A stretch of DNA of 64,000 nucleotides from an uncultured Chloroflexota bacterium (GTDB taxonomy: Bacteria > Chloroflexota > Dehalococcoidia > GIF9 > AB-539-J10): NCBI GenBank assembly GCA_903884455.1, contig CAISEW010000031.1, forward strand, positions 1 through 64,000, in the 5' to 3' direction. How positions within the stretch are numbered: position 1 is the first letter of the stretch; each line of letters starts with the position of its first letter. The position numbers and the translations under genes were made by a program. Positions 1-9,106 of this stretch are shown here, piece after piece. The notes under the pieces were generated by a model. That model was given only the letters and a program-made list of their open reading frames with translations. It was not told the origin of the DNA and did no database searches.

Positions 1-17
1 AGTAAAGGCAACTTTTT

Positions 18-1430
18 ATGCATGAAAGTTGCGGCGTTTTTGGAGTTTATGCCCCAGGCATAAATGTAGCTCAGACGACTTTTTTTGCCCTCTTTGCCTT
101 ACAACATCGTGGTCAAGAAAGTGCCGGCATCGCTGTCACCGATGGCAACGAAATAAAAATACATACCCGTATGGGATTAGTTTCCCAGGCATTCACGGAA
201 ACTGACCTCGCTTTGCTCCAAGGACATATTAGCATCGGGCATAATCGCTACTCCACTACAGGCTCAAGCAGACCCATGAATGCCCAGCCCATTATAGCGA
301 AATCAGAGGGGTTGACCATTGCCCTGGCACATAATGGCAATATCATCAACTCCAAACTGCTCCGCGATGAACTCCAGGAGCGTGGCTATCATTTTCACAC
401 TAGCAGTGATTCTGAAGTCATTGCCAACCTGATTTTGGCCTCCCCGGGCCAGAACTGGCAGGAAAAAATAGAATACGCCATGCACCGCCTCCAAGGAGCT
501 TATTCCTTGGTAATCTTAACTGAAAATAAACTGATCGGAGTTCGTGACCCCTTCGGTGTTCGTCCTCTTTGTCTCGGAACTATTGACGGCGGATGGTGCA
601 TCGCCTCGGAAAGTTGCGCCTTAGACCATATAGGTGCCCAATTCATAAGGGAAATCGAACCCGGGGAAATTGTAACCATTGATAGCCAGGGAATACAGAG
701 TTTTAAGAAGGAAAGTGATAGAAAGGCTTTGTGCATCTTTGAATACATTTATTTTGCCCGTCCCGACAGCATCATCCAAGGCAAACTACTCTACCCGACC
801 AGGGAAGCTATGGGTAGAATATTGGCTGAAGAATATCCTGTCGATGCTGATTTCGTCATGGGTGTTCCTGATTCAGCCACTGCTGCCGGCATTGGCTATT
901 CTCATGCCTCGGGTATCCCATATTGCGAAGGCTTGTTAAAAAACCGGTATGTAGGACGTACCTTCATTGAGCCTGACCAAAGGATACGGGAGCTTGGCGT
1001 CCAATTAAAATTCAACCCCCTTTCCCGCATAATTGCTGGGAAAAGGCTAGTAGTCGTCGACGACAGCATTGTTCGTGGCACCACCACTCCCCGTGTGGTT
1101 AGCCTGCTCAGAAAAGCCGGTGCCGCAGAGGTTCATCTCCGCATCTGCGCCCCACCCATTCGCTACCCTTGCTTCTTTGGAGTAGATATGGCTACTAAAT
1201 GGGAACTCATCGCCGCAAGGAAAACTGTCCCGGAAATCAAGGAGCACCTCGGTGCCGATTCGCTGGGATACCTTAGCCTTAATGGCTTAATTCGGGCTGT
1301 GGACCTCCCCAGAGATATTTTCTGCCTTGCTTGTTTTACCGGAGCATACCCCATTCCAGTTCAAATAGAAATGGATAAACTAGCTTTGGAAGCTCTTCCC
1401 CAGGAGGACCTCATTGGAGCCGATCACTAA
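18..1430 (+). CDS. purF: Amidophosphoribosyltransferase
   Basis: First committed step of purine synthesis: PRPP plus glutamine gives 5-phosphoribosylamine in the cytoplasm. The N-terminal glutaminase nucleophile is Cys5, exposed after removal of a four-residue propeptide (MHES-CGVFG). The PRPP-binding loop VVVDDSIVRGTT lies at about residues 345-356. Cys239, Cys385, Cys436 and Cys439 match the four [4Fe-4S] ligands of the Bacillus-type enzyme, so this is the iron-sulfur, oxygen-sensitive form. At 470 residues it is full length. Its 3' end overlaps purM by 17 bases and purH follows, so the three are probably one operon; the promoter lies before the window. Confidence 0.97.
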   Translation: MHESCGVFGVYAPGINVAQTTFFALFALQHRGQESAGIAVTDGNEIKIHTRMGLVSQAFTETDLALLQGHISIGHNRYSTTGSSRPMNAQPIIAKSEGLTIALAHNGNIINSKLLRDELQERGYHFHTSSDSEVIANLILASPGQNWQEKIEYAMHRLQGAYSLVILTENKLIGVRDPFGVRPLCLGTIDGGWCIASESCALDHIGAQFIREIEPGEIVTIDSQGIQSFKKESDRKALCIFEYIYFARPDSIIQGKLLYPTREAMGRILAEEYPVDADFVMGVPDSATAAGIGYSHASGIPYCEGLLKNRYVGRTFIEPDQRIRELGVQLKFNPLSRIIAGKRLVVVDDSIVRGTTTPRVVSLLRKAGAAEVHLRICAPPIRYPCFFGVDMATKWELIAARKTVPEIKEHLGADSLGYLSLNGLIRAVDLPRDIFCLACFTGAYPIPVQIEMDKLALEALPQEDLIGADH

Positions 1431-2436
1431 AAAGGCTTATGCTCTCGCTGGTGTAGACATTCATATTGCTGACAAAGTAAAAAAAATTATTGCCCAACAA
1501 GCTCGAACTACCTTTCGCCCCGAAGTCATTGGCTCGGAATTTTTCGGCAGCATGTTTCAGCTCAAAGGATACCATCAGCCAGTTTTAGTCTCCAGCACCG
1601 ACGGAGTAGGCACCAAGCTCAAAATAGCCTCGCTCCTTGGGAAAAACGATACCGTAGGCATGGACATCGTCAACCACTGCGTAAATGATATCCTTTGTTG
1701 TGGCGCCGAGCCCCTTTTCTTCCTCGACTATATTGCCATGGGCAAACTTGTGCCCGAGCAAATAGAAGCCATTATTTCGGGCATAGTCCGTGCCTGCCGA
1801 GAAGTTGGCTGTGCGCTAATCGGCGGTGAAACCGCCGAGATGCCCGGCATATACTCTCAAGGAAATTATGACTTAGTAGGTTTCATTGTCGGAGTGGTGG
1901 AGAAAAAGAATATCATCGATAGCAGTTCCATTGTCCCAGATGACGTAATCCTTGGCCTGCCTTCATCAGGCTTACATACCAATGGCTATTCATTAGTGCG
2001 AAAAGTCTTTGGTATAGATGCCAACCCTTCGTGCCTAAACAAATTTTATCCTGAACTAGGGAAAAGCCTCGGTGAAGAATTGCTCCAGGTTCATCGTTGC
2101 TACTATCCGCAACTCAAGCCAGCCTTGTCATTGATTAAAGGTATAGCTCATATTACCGGTGGTGGCTTTGTGGGCAATATACCTCGCATCCTGCCTGAAG
2201 GGGTTGCTGCCCACCTTAAAAAGCGTTCCTGGGACATTCTGCCAATTTTCAAACTCATTCAAAAAGAAGGCGATATAAAAGAAGTGGAAATGTATCAAGT
2301 GTTCAACATGGGGATAGGCATAACCATTGTTTGTTCCCCCCGGCAGGTAGCCAAGATTGTCAGTATCCTGCCCCAGTCTAAAGTTATCGGCGAGATAATT
2401 AAGAGAGAAGCCGAGGAAAGAGTACTATTAGATTAA
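1414..2436 (+). CDS. purM: Phosphoribosylformylglycinamidine cyclo-ligase (AIR synthetase)
   Basis: Converts FGAM to AIR with ATP, step five of purine synthesis. The ATP-binding stretch SSTDGVGTKLK is near residues 60-70, GGETAEMPG near 145, and GLPSSGLHTNGYS follows; all are family signatures. The start is a TTG at 1414, chosen because AGGAGG sits at 1402-1407 with a normal spacer inside the end of purF. The protein is 340 residues, normal length. The 17-base overlap with purF suggests translational coupling. Confidence 0.96.
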   Translation: MEPITKKAYALAGVDIHIADKVKKIIAQQARTTFRPEVIGSEFFGSMFQLKGYHQPVLVSSTDGVGTKLKIASLLGKNDTVGMDIVNHCVNDILCCGAEPLFFLDYIAMGKLVPEQIEAIISGIVRACREVGCALIGGETAEMPGIYSQGNYDLVGFIVGVVEKKNIIDSSSIVPDDVILGLPSSGLHTNGYSLVRKVFGIDANPSCLNKFYPELGKSLGEELLQVHRCYYPQLKPALSLIKGIAHITGGGFVGNIPRILPEGVAAHLKKRSWDILPIFKLIQKEGDIKEVEMYQVFNMGIGITIVCSPRQVAKIVSILPQSKVIGEIIKREAEERVLLD

Positions 2437-2445
2437 GGAGGTCCC

Positions 2446-3975
2446 GTGCGTGCCATAATTAGTGTTTCGGATAAATCAGGCGTGGTGGATTTTGCCCGAG
2501 GTCTAAAAGAGCTGGGCATTGAGATATTTAGCACCGGTGGGACCAAGAAGTCTTTAGAAGCTGCTGGAGTAAAAATACATAGTATTTCGGAGCTTACTGG
2601 CTTTCCTGAGATCCTCGATGGCCGGGTCAAGACTTTACATCCCGCAGTGCATGGAGGCATCTTAGCCCGACGCGACCTTCCCCAGCATCTATCCCAGCTA
2701 GCTCATAATCGCATCGAGCTTATTGACATGGTGGTGGTCAATCTCTATCCCTTTGTGGAAACAGTGACCAGGGCTGAAGTTTCCTTAGACGAGGCGCTGG
2801 AGAACATCGATATTGGCGGACCGAGCATGATTCGCTCCGCAGCCAAGAATTTCCCTTCCGTCTTGGTAGTAGTCGACCCCAGGGATTACGATGCAATCTT
2901 ACAAAAGCTGCACCAGGGCGATATAGATTTAGGATATAGGAAGCGGTTAGCCCACAAAGCCTTCCAGCATGTGGCCCTCTATGATACGGCCATCGCTCAA
3001 TACTTTAACGAAGAAACTTTTCCCGAAGAGATGACCATAGCCTTAAAAAAGGCTCGTAGCTTTCGCTATGGCGAGAATCCTCATCAGCAAGCTGCCTTTT
3101 ACATTGAACAAAATGTCAGACAAAAGCAAGACGGTCTGGCATCCCTGGAACAGCTTGGCGGATCCGAAATTTCCTTCAACAACCTTCTCGATTTAGATGC
3201 TGCTTTGAATCTGCTGGCCGACTTTAGCGCTCCCACCATTGCCATAATAAAGCATAATAATTCCTGCGGACTCGCCTCCCATAATGACTTAGCCGAGGCT
3301 TATCGACGAGCTTTAGCTGGCGACCCTGTAGCTGCCTTTGGCGGCATAGTTGCCAGCAACCGAATTATTAATCTAGCTACTGCCCAAGAGATAGATACGA
3401 CCCACTACGATGCCGTTGTTGCTCCGGGATATCGGAAGGAGGCTCTGGAATTACTAAGACGAAAAGAAAGCCTGCGTCTTGCTAAAATTGCCCCTTATCG
3501 TTCTTCATCCTCCGAATCCCACCTCGATTTTCGCCGTGTCAGGGGCGGCTTTCTGGCTCAGATGCCAGACACTTTAACCAAACCCGAACTTAAGCCTCGC
3601 GTGGTAACCAAGCGTCAACCCAACAAGACAGAGTTATCAGACCTGCTCTTTGCCTGGAAGGCGGTTAAAGGCATAAAATCTAACGCCATAGTTATCGCCA
3701 AAAATAAAACATTGTTAGGCATGGGAGCTGGACAGCCCAGCCGGGTGGTAAGCGTTGAGCTAGCTTTGAAAAGAGCTTGTGACCGAGCTAAAGGCAGCGT
3801 CCTTGCCTCAGATGCCTTCTTCCCCTTTACCGATGGCCCGGAATTGGCAATCAAGCACGGAGTTACCGCCATTATCCAACCCGGTGGCTCGGTAAGAGAT
3901 AAAGAGGTAGTTGCACTGGCAAACAAGTATAATGTAGCCATGGTATTTACCGGTGTTCGCCACTTTAGACACTGA
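2446..3975 (+). CDS. purH: Bifunctional AICAR transformylase / IMP cyclohydrolase
   Basis: Catalyses the last two steps to IMP: formylation of AICAR with 10-formyl-THF, then ring closure. The N-terminal MGS-like cyclohydrolase domain covers about residues 1-190 (SVSDKSG, STGGT, GRVKTLHPAVHGG). The transformylase domain follows, with RYGENPHQ near 208 and the catalytic Lys-His pair at 269-270 in KHNNSCG. The start is GTG at 2446, with AAGGAGGT at 2435-2442. It follows purM by 9 bases, third gene of the purine operon. Length 509 residues is typical. Confidence 0.96.
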   Translation: MRAIISVSDKSGVVDFARGLKELGIEIFSTGGTKKSLEAAGVKIHSISELTGFPEILDGRVKTLHPAVHGGILARRDLPQHLSQLAHNRIELIDMVVVNLYPFVETVTRAEVSLDEALENIDIGGPSMIRSAAKNFPSVLVVVDPRDYDAILQKLHQGDIDLGYRKRLAHKAFQHVALYDTAIAQYFNEETFPEEMTIALKKARSFRYGENPHQQAAFYIEQNVRQKQDGLASLEQLGGSEISFNNLLDLDAALNLLADFSAPTIAIIKHNNSCGLASHNDLAEAYRRALAGDPVAAFGGIVASNRIINLATAQEIDTTHYDAVVAPGYRKEALELLRRKESLRLAKIAPYRSSSSESHLDFRRVRGGFLAQMPDTLTKPELKPRVVTKRQPNKTELSDLLFAWKAVKGIKSNAIVIAKNKTLLGMGAGQPSRVVSVELALKRACDRAKGSVLASDAFFPFTDGPELAIKHGVTAIIQPGGSVRDKEVVALANKYNVAMVFTGVRHFRH

Positions 3976-4087
3976 AACGAGAAATACGAAGCACTACGCT
4001 CTAACCCCTAAACTTCAGGAACTTGAATGTGGAATTTGTTTAGAATTTAGATATTAGGATTTATGGTTTCTATATAGGAGGTGAGAA

Positions 4088-4408
4088 ATGTTTATGATTA
4101 GTAAAGAAGCCATGAACAGCGTTATGTCACTTAGAGATAAGATGGCTGACCCCAAAAAAAAGGCGGAGTGCATTGCCGATGTGGAAAATATGATAAAGAT
4201 GAAGGAATCCCATCTGGCAAGAGCAGAGTGGGGTGCTTGCTGTGGCAATATCCGCAGTTTGGCATCACAGATAGATAGCGAACTACAGATGCTCCAGAAC
4301 ACTTTAGGGGTTTTAAGGAAGGGGGACAGCACGAAGGCAAGTTCTTTATTAGAGGATTACATTGCTTTACTGCAGAAAAACTATACACCTGAACCTGAGC
4401 ATTGGTGA
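4088..4408 (+). CDS. Hypothetical 106-residue protein coupled to NAD salvage gene
   Basis: I do not recognise this family. The protein is small, charged and predicted largely helical, with heptad-like spacing, a Cys-Cys pair (WGACCGN, near residues 48-54) and no signal or membrane segment. AGGAGGTGA sits just before the ATG, a strong site that supports real expression. It ends three bases before the nicotinamidase/NAPRT fusion, so the two are almost certainly co-transcribed and coupled. It might be a partner or regulator of that enzyme, but nothing in the sequence proves it. Confidence 0.75.
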   Translation: MFMISKEAMNSVMSLRDKMADPKKKAECIADVENMIKMKESHLARAEWGACCGNIRSLASQIDSELQMLQNTLGVLRKGDSTKASSLLEDYIALLQKNYTPEPEHW

Positions 4409-4411
4409 TGC

Positions 4412-5938
4412 ATGGCCAGAGTAGTAATTGTATCGGATATGTTACGTGGCTTTCTCGAGGAAGACTATCCACTTTATTGCGGCATCGAAGCCCGTAGCAT
4501 CATACCCAATATCCAGAAATTACTGGAGCGAGAATTAAAGCAAGGCTCGAAGATCTTCTATCTATGTGACCACCATGTACCTGACGACCCCGAATTCAGA
4601 ATGTTCCCACCCCATTGCATTCAAGGTACTGAGGAAGCTGAACTCATCCCCGAGCTTTTGCAATATCCCGGTGAAATAATACCCAAAAGAACTTTTAGCA
4701 GTTTCTACAACACTCCTTTAGACAAGAGACTGAAGGCAATCAAGCCCGAAACCATAGTCGTCTGTGGCGTAACCACTCATATTTGTGTTCTGAACGCAGT
4801 AATTGATGCCAGAAACAGAGGCTATGAAGTTGAAGTCCCCATTGATTGTGTTGCTTCCTTCGACAAAAAGGCTCACTCCTTCGCTCTGGACTATATGGAA
4901 AGGGTACTGGGAGCCAAGCTTATCAAGCCCTCGGTTAAGGTTTCTCCGCCTCGTTTCGAAATCCCGGACTCATGGTTGAACGGAGAAACTGCCGACATCT
5001 ACTTTCCCCGCACCGTGGAAATACTTAAGAAAGAGGGCATTAATCCCGTAGCAACTATGGAGGTATTTCCTCGCCGAGCTGGCATCTTGTGCGGCATAGA
5101 GGAAGTTAAAGCTTTGCTCGCTGAAGTTCTTCCCGAGGATAATTGCGAAGTCTGGGCGTTATCTCAAGGCGAGCCTTTCGACAGAAAAGAGGTAGTTCTG
5201 CGCATAAAAGCCCCTTATCAAAGCTACGGAACTTATGAAACAGCTTATTTAGGCATACTTTCTCATTGCAGCGGCTGGGCTACCGCTGCCCGAGAATGCG
5301 TTGATGCTGCCCAGGGTATTCCTGTCATCAGCTTCGGGGCCCGCCATGTCCACCCCTCAATAGTAGGCATTATGGAATACTCCGCTGTAGTCGGAGGCTG
5401 CACTGGCTGCGCCAGCACTGCTGGAGCAAAACTTGCTGGCATAAAACCTACTGGCACTATACCCCATGCTCTTATCATCATCATGGGCAGCACTGCTAAG
5501 GCTAGTATTGCATTTAATAAACATATGCCTCCCGAAGTGCCGCGCATTGCCTTGGTGGATACTTTTGAGGACGAGGTTAGAGAAAGTGTCACTGTGGCCA
5601 AAGCCATGCGAGGAAAGTTACAAGGCGTAAGATTAGATACACCCTCAGAAAGAGGTCGAGTTACTGCCGACTTGGTCAAGGAAGTTAGAGCTTGGCTGGA
5701 CCTCGAGGGATTTAAAGACGTGCAAATAGTTGCCAGCGGTGGACTTGACCCGGAACGAATCAGATATTTCATCGATGAAGGGGCACCTGTGGATATCTTC
5801 GCTGTGGGCAGCTACATCAGCGATGCCAGGCCCATTGACTTCACCGCCGACCTTCATGAAGTAAAAGGTAAACCCATCGCTAAAAGAGGCAGAATGCCCG
5901 GCATCACCCCCAACCCCAGGCTAAAGAGAGTGATGTAA
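4412..5938 (+). CDS. Nicotinamidase / nicotinate phosphoribosyltransferase fusion
   Basis: One polypeptide appears to join the two steps of nicotinamide salvage. Residues 1-185 are an isochorismatase-fold hydrolase with the nicotinamidase triad Asp9, Lys92 and Cys125 (VCGVTTHICVLNA) and likely metal ligands around Asp53/His55/His68. From about 195 to the end the sequence matches nicotinate phosphoribosyltransferase (ADIYFPRTVEIL, FGARHVHPS, GVRLDTPSERG, IVASGGLDPERI), of the shorter form found in archaea and thermophiles. It would turn nicotinamide into nicotinate and then nicotinate mononucleotide. The two enzymes are normally separate proteins. The next gene, facing it, is a sirtuin, which releases nicotinamide. 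Confidence 0.9.
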   Translation: MARVVIVSDMLRGFLEEDYPLYCGIEARSIIPNIQKLLERELKQGSKIFYLCDHHVPDDPEFRMFPPHCIQGTEEAELIPELLQYPGEIIPKRTFSSFYNTPLDKRLKAIKPETIVVCGVTTHICVLNAVIDARNRGYEVEVPIDCVASFDKKAHSFALDYMERVLGAKLIKPSVKVSPPRFEIPDSWLNGETADIYFPRTVEILKKEGINPVATMEVFPRRAGILCGIEEVKALLAEVLPEDNCEVWALSQGEPFDRKEVVLRIKAPYQSYGTYETAYLGILSHCSGWATAARECVDAAQGIPVISFGARHVHPSIVGIMEYSAVVGGCTGCASTAGAKLAGIKPTGTIPHALIIIMGSTAKASIAFNKHMPPEVPRIALVDTFEDEVRESVTVAKAMRGKLQGVRLDTPSERGRVTADLVKEVRAWLDLEGFKDVQIVASGGLDPERIRYFIDEGAPVDIFAVGSYISDARPIDFTADLHEVKGKPIAKRGRMPGITPNPRLKRVM

Positions 5939-5942
5939 AAAC

Positions 5943-6776
5943 TCAGCTTCGATGCTTCTGTGCTTTCCTTAATTCTTCTACTATCCTGGGCAATATCTCA
6001 CCTGTCTTCCCTTGAACTAAATAGTCTGATACGCCCTCCTGAGTGAGTGGTGTAGGGTCTGCATTTACCTCTATTATCTTCACATTAGTCTTATACCCCA
6101 CTACATCCAAACCTGCCATGAATCTGCGCGAATGAAATCTTGCCATCCTGGGCAGATTGGCAAAAGGATAAACCACTGCTGATGTGCCGCAAATAAGCAT
6201 CAGGTCACATCTCAAAGCTTCTTTTTCCGACTCCTCCATGACATCGGAAGGTATTGGCTCCTTGAAGTGAACTACATCATCCTTCAGGACAGCACCGCAC
6301 TTGCAGCGAGGCGGAAGCTCATCCAGGGAGACTTCTTCCCAGGCAAACCTTGAGCCGCAAGAAATACACCTCACCGCATTGACACTGCCGTGATATTCCA
6401 AAACTCTCTTATTCCCCGCCTTTTTATGCAACCCATCAATGTTCTGCGTGATCACACACTTTAGTATCCCCAGAGCTTCGAGCTCAGCTAGAGCATAGTG
6501 ACCTGGATTTGGCTGAGCCCCTCTAGTTTGACCATGAAACACTCCATATGTCCCCCGCAACCCCACTATTTCCTCCCAATATGCCTTGGGGTTGTTCAGG
6601 AAAAGCTCGTATCTTTCGTAAGCCTTAGCCTCGGCCTCCTTATTCAAGGTCCAGATGCCCTTTGGTCCCCGGAAATCAGGTATGCCTGATTCGGTTGATA
6701 TGCCTGCCCCGGTTAAGGCAATGGCATATTTGCTTGCTGCCAAATCCTTGGCTGCCCGCTTGATTAGGTCCTCCAT
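5943..6776 (-). CDS. NAD-dependent protein deacylase (sirtuin)
   Basis: Sir2-family enzyme that removes acyl groups from lysine using NAD+ and releases nicotinamide and O-acyl-ADP-ribose. The NAD-binding motif GAGISTESGIPDFRG is at about 23-37, TQNIDGLH at 110-117, and the catalytic His is His129 in LEYHGSV. A small zinc module is formed by Cys137, Cys140, Cys158 and Cys160; the second pair is C-x-C. At 277 residues it is complete. It converges on the nicotinamidase/NAPRT fusion with only four bases between stop codons. No strong ribosome binding site is visible before the ATG. Confidence 0.95.
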   Translation of the reverse strand: MEDLIKRAAKDLAASKYAIALTGAGISTESGIPDFRGPKGIWTLNKEAEAKAYERYELFLNNPKAYWEEIVGLRGTYGVFHGQTRGAQPNPGHYALAELEALGILKCVITQNIDGLHKKAGNKRVLEYHGSVNAVRCISCGSRFAWEEVSLDELPPRCKCGAVLKDDVVHFKEPIPSDVMEESEKEALRCDLMLICGTSAVVYPFANLPRMARFHSRRFMAGLDVVGYKTNVKIIEVNADPTPLTQEGVSDYLVQGKTGEILPRIVEELRKAQKHRS

Positions 6777-6879
6777 TACTTACCCAAAATCACTGTTCTT
6801 GTGGCAAAATCCAGCTTGTTTGCCAAACTCATTCTAAACATTCTTACACAGGGAAGTTGTTTTTGTGCTGGCTAATTTA

Positions 6880-8148
6880 TTACCGCCGAAATCCCCACGC
6901 CAGTTTTCCCAGAGCCACCCTTCTTCGAACGCTGCCGGTCAGCAACCTATCCGAATTGAAAATGCGCACCGCTATCCATATCATTATCACCGTGAAAACT
7001 GCTGTATAAGCAATACCGCCGATTACCAGCCAATAATTATCGAGCATAAGAGCCCGCATAGCCATCATAGGGTGGGAAAAAGGTATGGCAAACAAAAGAA
7101 TTCTTAGTGCTAGAGGAATGGTATCGAAATCTTTAAACATGATTGTGAACATGGAGATCATCGCCAGAGCGGTTATCGGGAAGATGAGTGTCTGGCCACT
7201 TCTATAATTCTTAGCAAATGTTCCCAGAACTATACATAGTGAAAGCCCGGCTAAAAGAGCTACGAATAACGAAATCCCTACCAGTAAATAATCTGGCATG
7301 CCCAGGGACAGCCCGAAATTGGCCAGATTTATATCCGAACTCTGGAACGAACTCATGTAGCGTGAAAATCCAAGCATGTAGATGGCTGCCATTATCATCC
7401 CGACCAGAGCGCTACCAACCATTTTGCCAATTACTATGTGACTTCTTCTTACAGGCAGGGTTAACAATGTCTCCAGAGTTTTGTTTTCCTTCTCCAATCC
7501 CATCGAAGATATTACGGAAGAGCCGGCCATGATTATGAGCATCATTATGACAATCGGAATAACTATCGATTGTGAATTTAGCATATTACTCAGTTGACTT
7601 GGCGATAGCCCCTCAATCTCCTTTCCCTTGAAAAATGTGGTATCAATTCTTTTCGTCGGGTTCAGGACGAGGGCTGGGTCTAATGGGCTATCTTGTTGTA
7701 TCAGATTCTTCGATATCTCCTGGTTCACTGATTGGATAAGCCCTTCACCCACGCTTGAGGATATGGAATCCATCATCCCCGCCCCTTTCATTATCCAGTA
7801 AATTTCTATTTCCCCGGGATGATTGGCATAAATGTTTTGGCTGAAGTTTTCCGGTATTACCAGAAGCGCAACGCCATTTTCTTTCCTTACTTCTTCCAAG
7901 CCACCTTCAGCGTCACTGCCATTATAGACAACCTTTGCATTCTGGGTAAGAACGGACATGGCTATATCAGAAAAATTTCCATCGTCCATATCCACGATTC
8001 CTATGACTGGCTTCTCCTTCAGGGTTTCCCCGACGTTGCCAATCACATTCCCCACCGACCCAAACACTATGGCAATAACCACTATGGGGAGCAGGGTTGA
8101 GATGAGAAACAATTCCTTGAATTCTTTCTTTATTATGTTGCCAATCAT
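6880..8148 (-). CDS. ABC-2 type transporter permease (NatB-like)
   Basis: Membrane subunit of an exporter, 422 residues. One N-terminal helix (about 13-35) is followed by a large extracytoplasmic domain to about residue 190, then five or six helices. That is the layout of NatB/YhaP-type ABC-2 permeases with a long loop after helix 1. The motif GLEKENKTLETLLTLPV near residues 217-233 is typical. The start overlaps the ATPase stop in an ATGA arrangement, so the pair is translationally coupled. Substrate cannot be read from the sequence; the family exports Na+, drugs or peptides. Confidence 0.88.
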   Translation of the reverse strand: MIGNIIKKEFKELFLISTLLPIVVIAIVFGSVGNVIGNVGETLKEKPVIGIVDMDDGNFSDIAMSVLTQNAKVVYNGSDAEGGLEEVRKENGVALLVIPENFSQNIYANHPGEIEIYWIMKGAGMMDSISSSVGEGLIQSVNQEISKNLIQQDSPLDPALVLNPTKRIDTTFFKGKEIEGLSPSQLSNMLNSQSIVIPIVIMMLIIMAGSSVISSMGLEKENKTLETLLTLPVRRSHIVIGKMVGSALVGMIMAAIYMLGFSRYMSSFQSSDINLANFGLSLGMPDYLLVGISLFVALLAGLSLCIVLGTFAKNYRSGQTLIFPITALAMISMFTIMFKDFDTIPLALRILLFAIPFSHPMMAMRALMLDNYWLVIGGIAYTAVFTVIMIWIAVRIFNSDRLLTGSVRRRVALGKLAWGFRR

Positions 8149-8861
8149 TTTATCGCCTTAACGAAAGCCTCTTCTATATTTCTCGCGTCATATTCCTTTT
8201 TGAGTTCCTCAGCGGTCCCGCTGGCAATTATTCTCCCATCGTTTATCAAAGCGATGCGGTGACATAAGAACTCCACCTCAAGCATATTATGCGAAGACAA
8301 TAAAACCGCCACTCCTGCCTCAACTGCGCTATTTATTATCCTCCTTACCTCCTGAGCATTTATCACGTCCAGGCCAGTGGTAGGCTCATCTAATATTGCC
8401 AATTTCGGGTTTACCATTAAAGCTCTGCCCACGAGCAAACGCCGTGTCATTCCCTTGCTGTATGTATCAACTTTGTCGTTTATTCTCTCTCCTAAATTGG
8501 CTATTTCCAGTCCTTTCTGGACTATATTCTGGAATTTCTCCCCGTCGCCAAAGAATTTGGCGATAAAATTCAAGTAATCTTTACCCGTGAGATTTTTATA
8601 GGCGCCAGCCTCCTCGGGCAAATAGCTTATTATCTTTCTCACTTCTCCTGCCTCTTTAGGAAGTTCATAGCCAAAGACTGTTATCGAGCCCGAGGTTATT
8701 TGAAGCAGCGTGGCAATAGTTCTCAATGCGGTTGTCTTTCCCGCACCATTAGGACCTATCAGACCAAATACCTCCCCTTCCTTTACTTCGAAAGAGATTC
8801 CGTTTATCGCCCTGAAGTTCCCATAGTCCTTGACCAGTTCTCTAACTTCTACTGCCTTCAT
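8145..8861 (-). CDS. ABC transporter ATP-binding protein (NatA-like)
   Basis: Cytoplasmic ATPase that powers the permease encoded downstream. Walker A GPNGAGKT is at 36-43, the signature region YSKGMTRR at about 134-141, Walker B LAILDEPTTGLD at 154-165, and the switch His lies in LLSSHNM. The signature has SKGM in place of the usual SGGQ, common in ABC-2 exporters of the NatA type. At 238 residues it is a single-domain ATPase. First gene of a two-gene operon; about 245 bases upstream have no gene and would hold its promoter. Confidence 0.92.
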   Translation of the reverse strand: MKAVEVRELVKDYGNFRAINGISFEVKEGEVFGLIGPNGAGKTTALRTIATLLQITSGSITVFGYELPKEAGEVRKIISYLPEEAGAYKNLTGKDYLNFIAKFFGDGEKFQNIVQKGLEIANLGERINDKVDTYSKGMTRRLLVGRALMVNPKLAILDEPTTGLDVINAQEVRRIINSAVEAGVAVLLSSHNMLEVEFLCHRIALINDGRIIASGTAEELKKEYDARNIEEAFVKAIK

Positions 8862-9106
8862 TTATCTACTATATCGTACCAGTTATAGGCTAGCCAGCGC
8901 CACAGAATAGCGCACTATCGCTCCACCATCTATGATTATCATACATTTCTACATTTATTTACTTTATTTATTATCCTAAGCGCAAGCAATCAAAGCGTAA
9001 CTAGTAGTTTAAATGCTTACTGGATGCTCTGAGAAAGACATCTTAGCAAAGCGCATCTGTGTAGTAAACACACTCTTAGACAGTATTTTGTGGGCATACT
9101 ACACCT
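8862..9106. other. Intergenic stretch, AT-rich, nothing recognised
   Basis: About 245 bases between the ABC ATPase start and the end of the HEPN-like gene. It must carry the promoter of the ABC operon, but no clear -35/-10 pair stands out. No tRNA-like fold, long inverted repeat or coding remnant was seen. Confidence 0.4.

Noticed and set aside
1-17. Possible purine riboswitch before purF
   Set aside because: Only 17 bases precede the start codon in this window, so nothing can be judged.
5263-5772. 169-codon minus-strand frame inside the nicotinamidase/NAPRT fusion
   Set aside because: Entirely antisense to a clear gene; composition reflects that gene's codon pattern.
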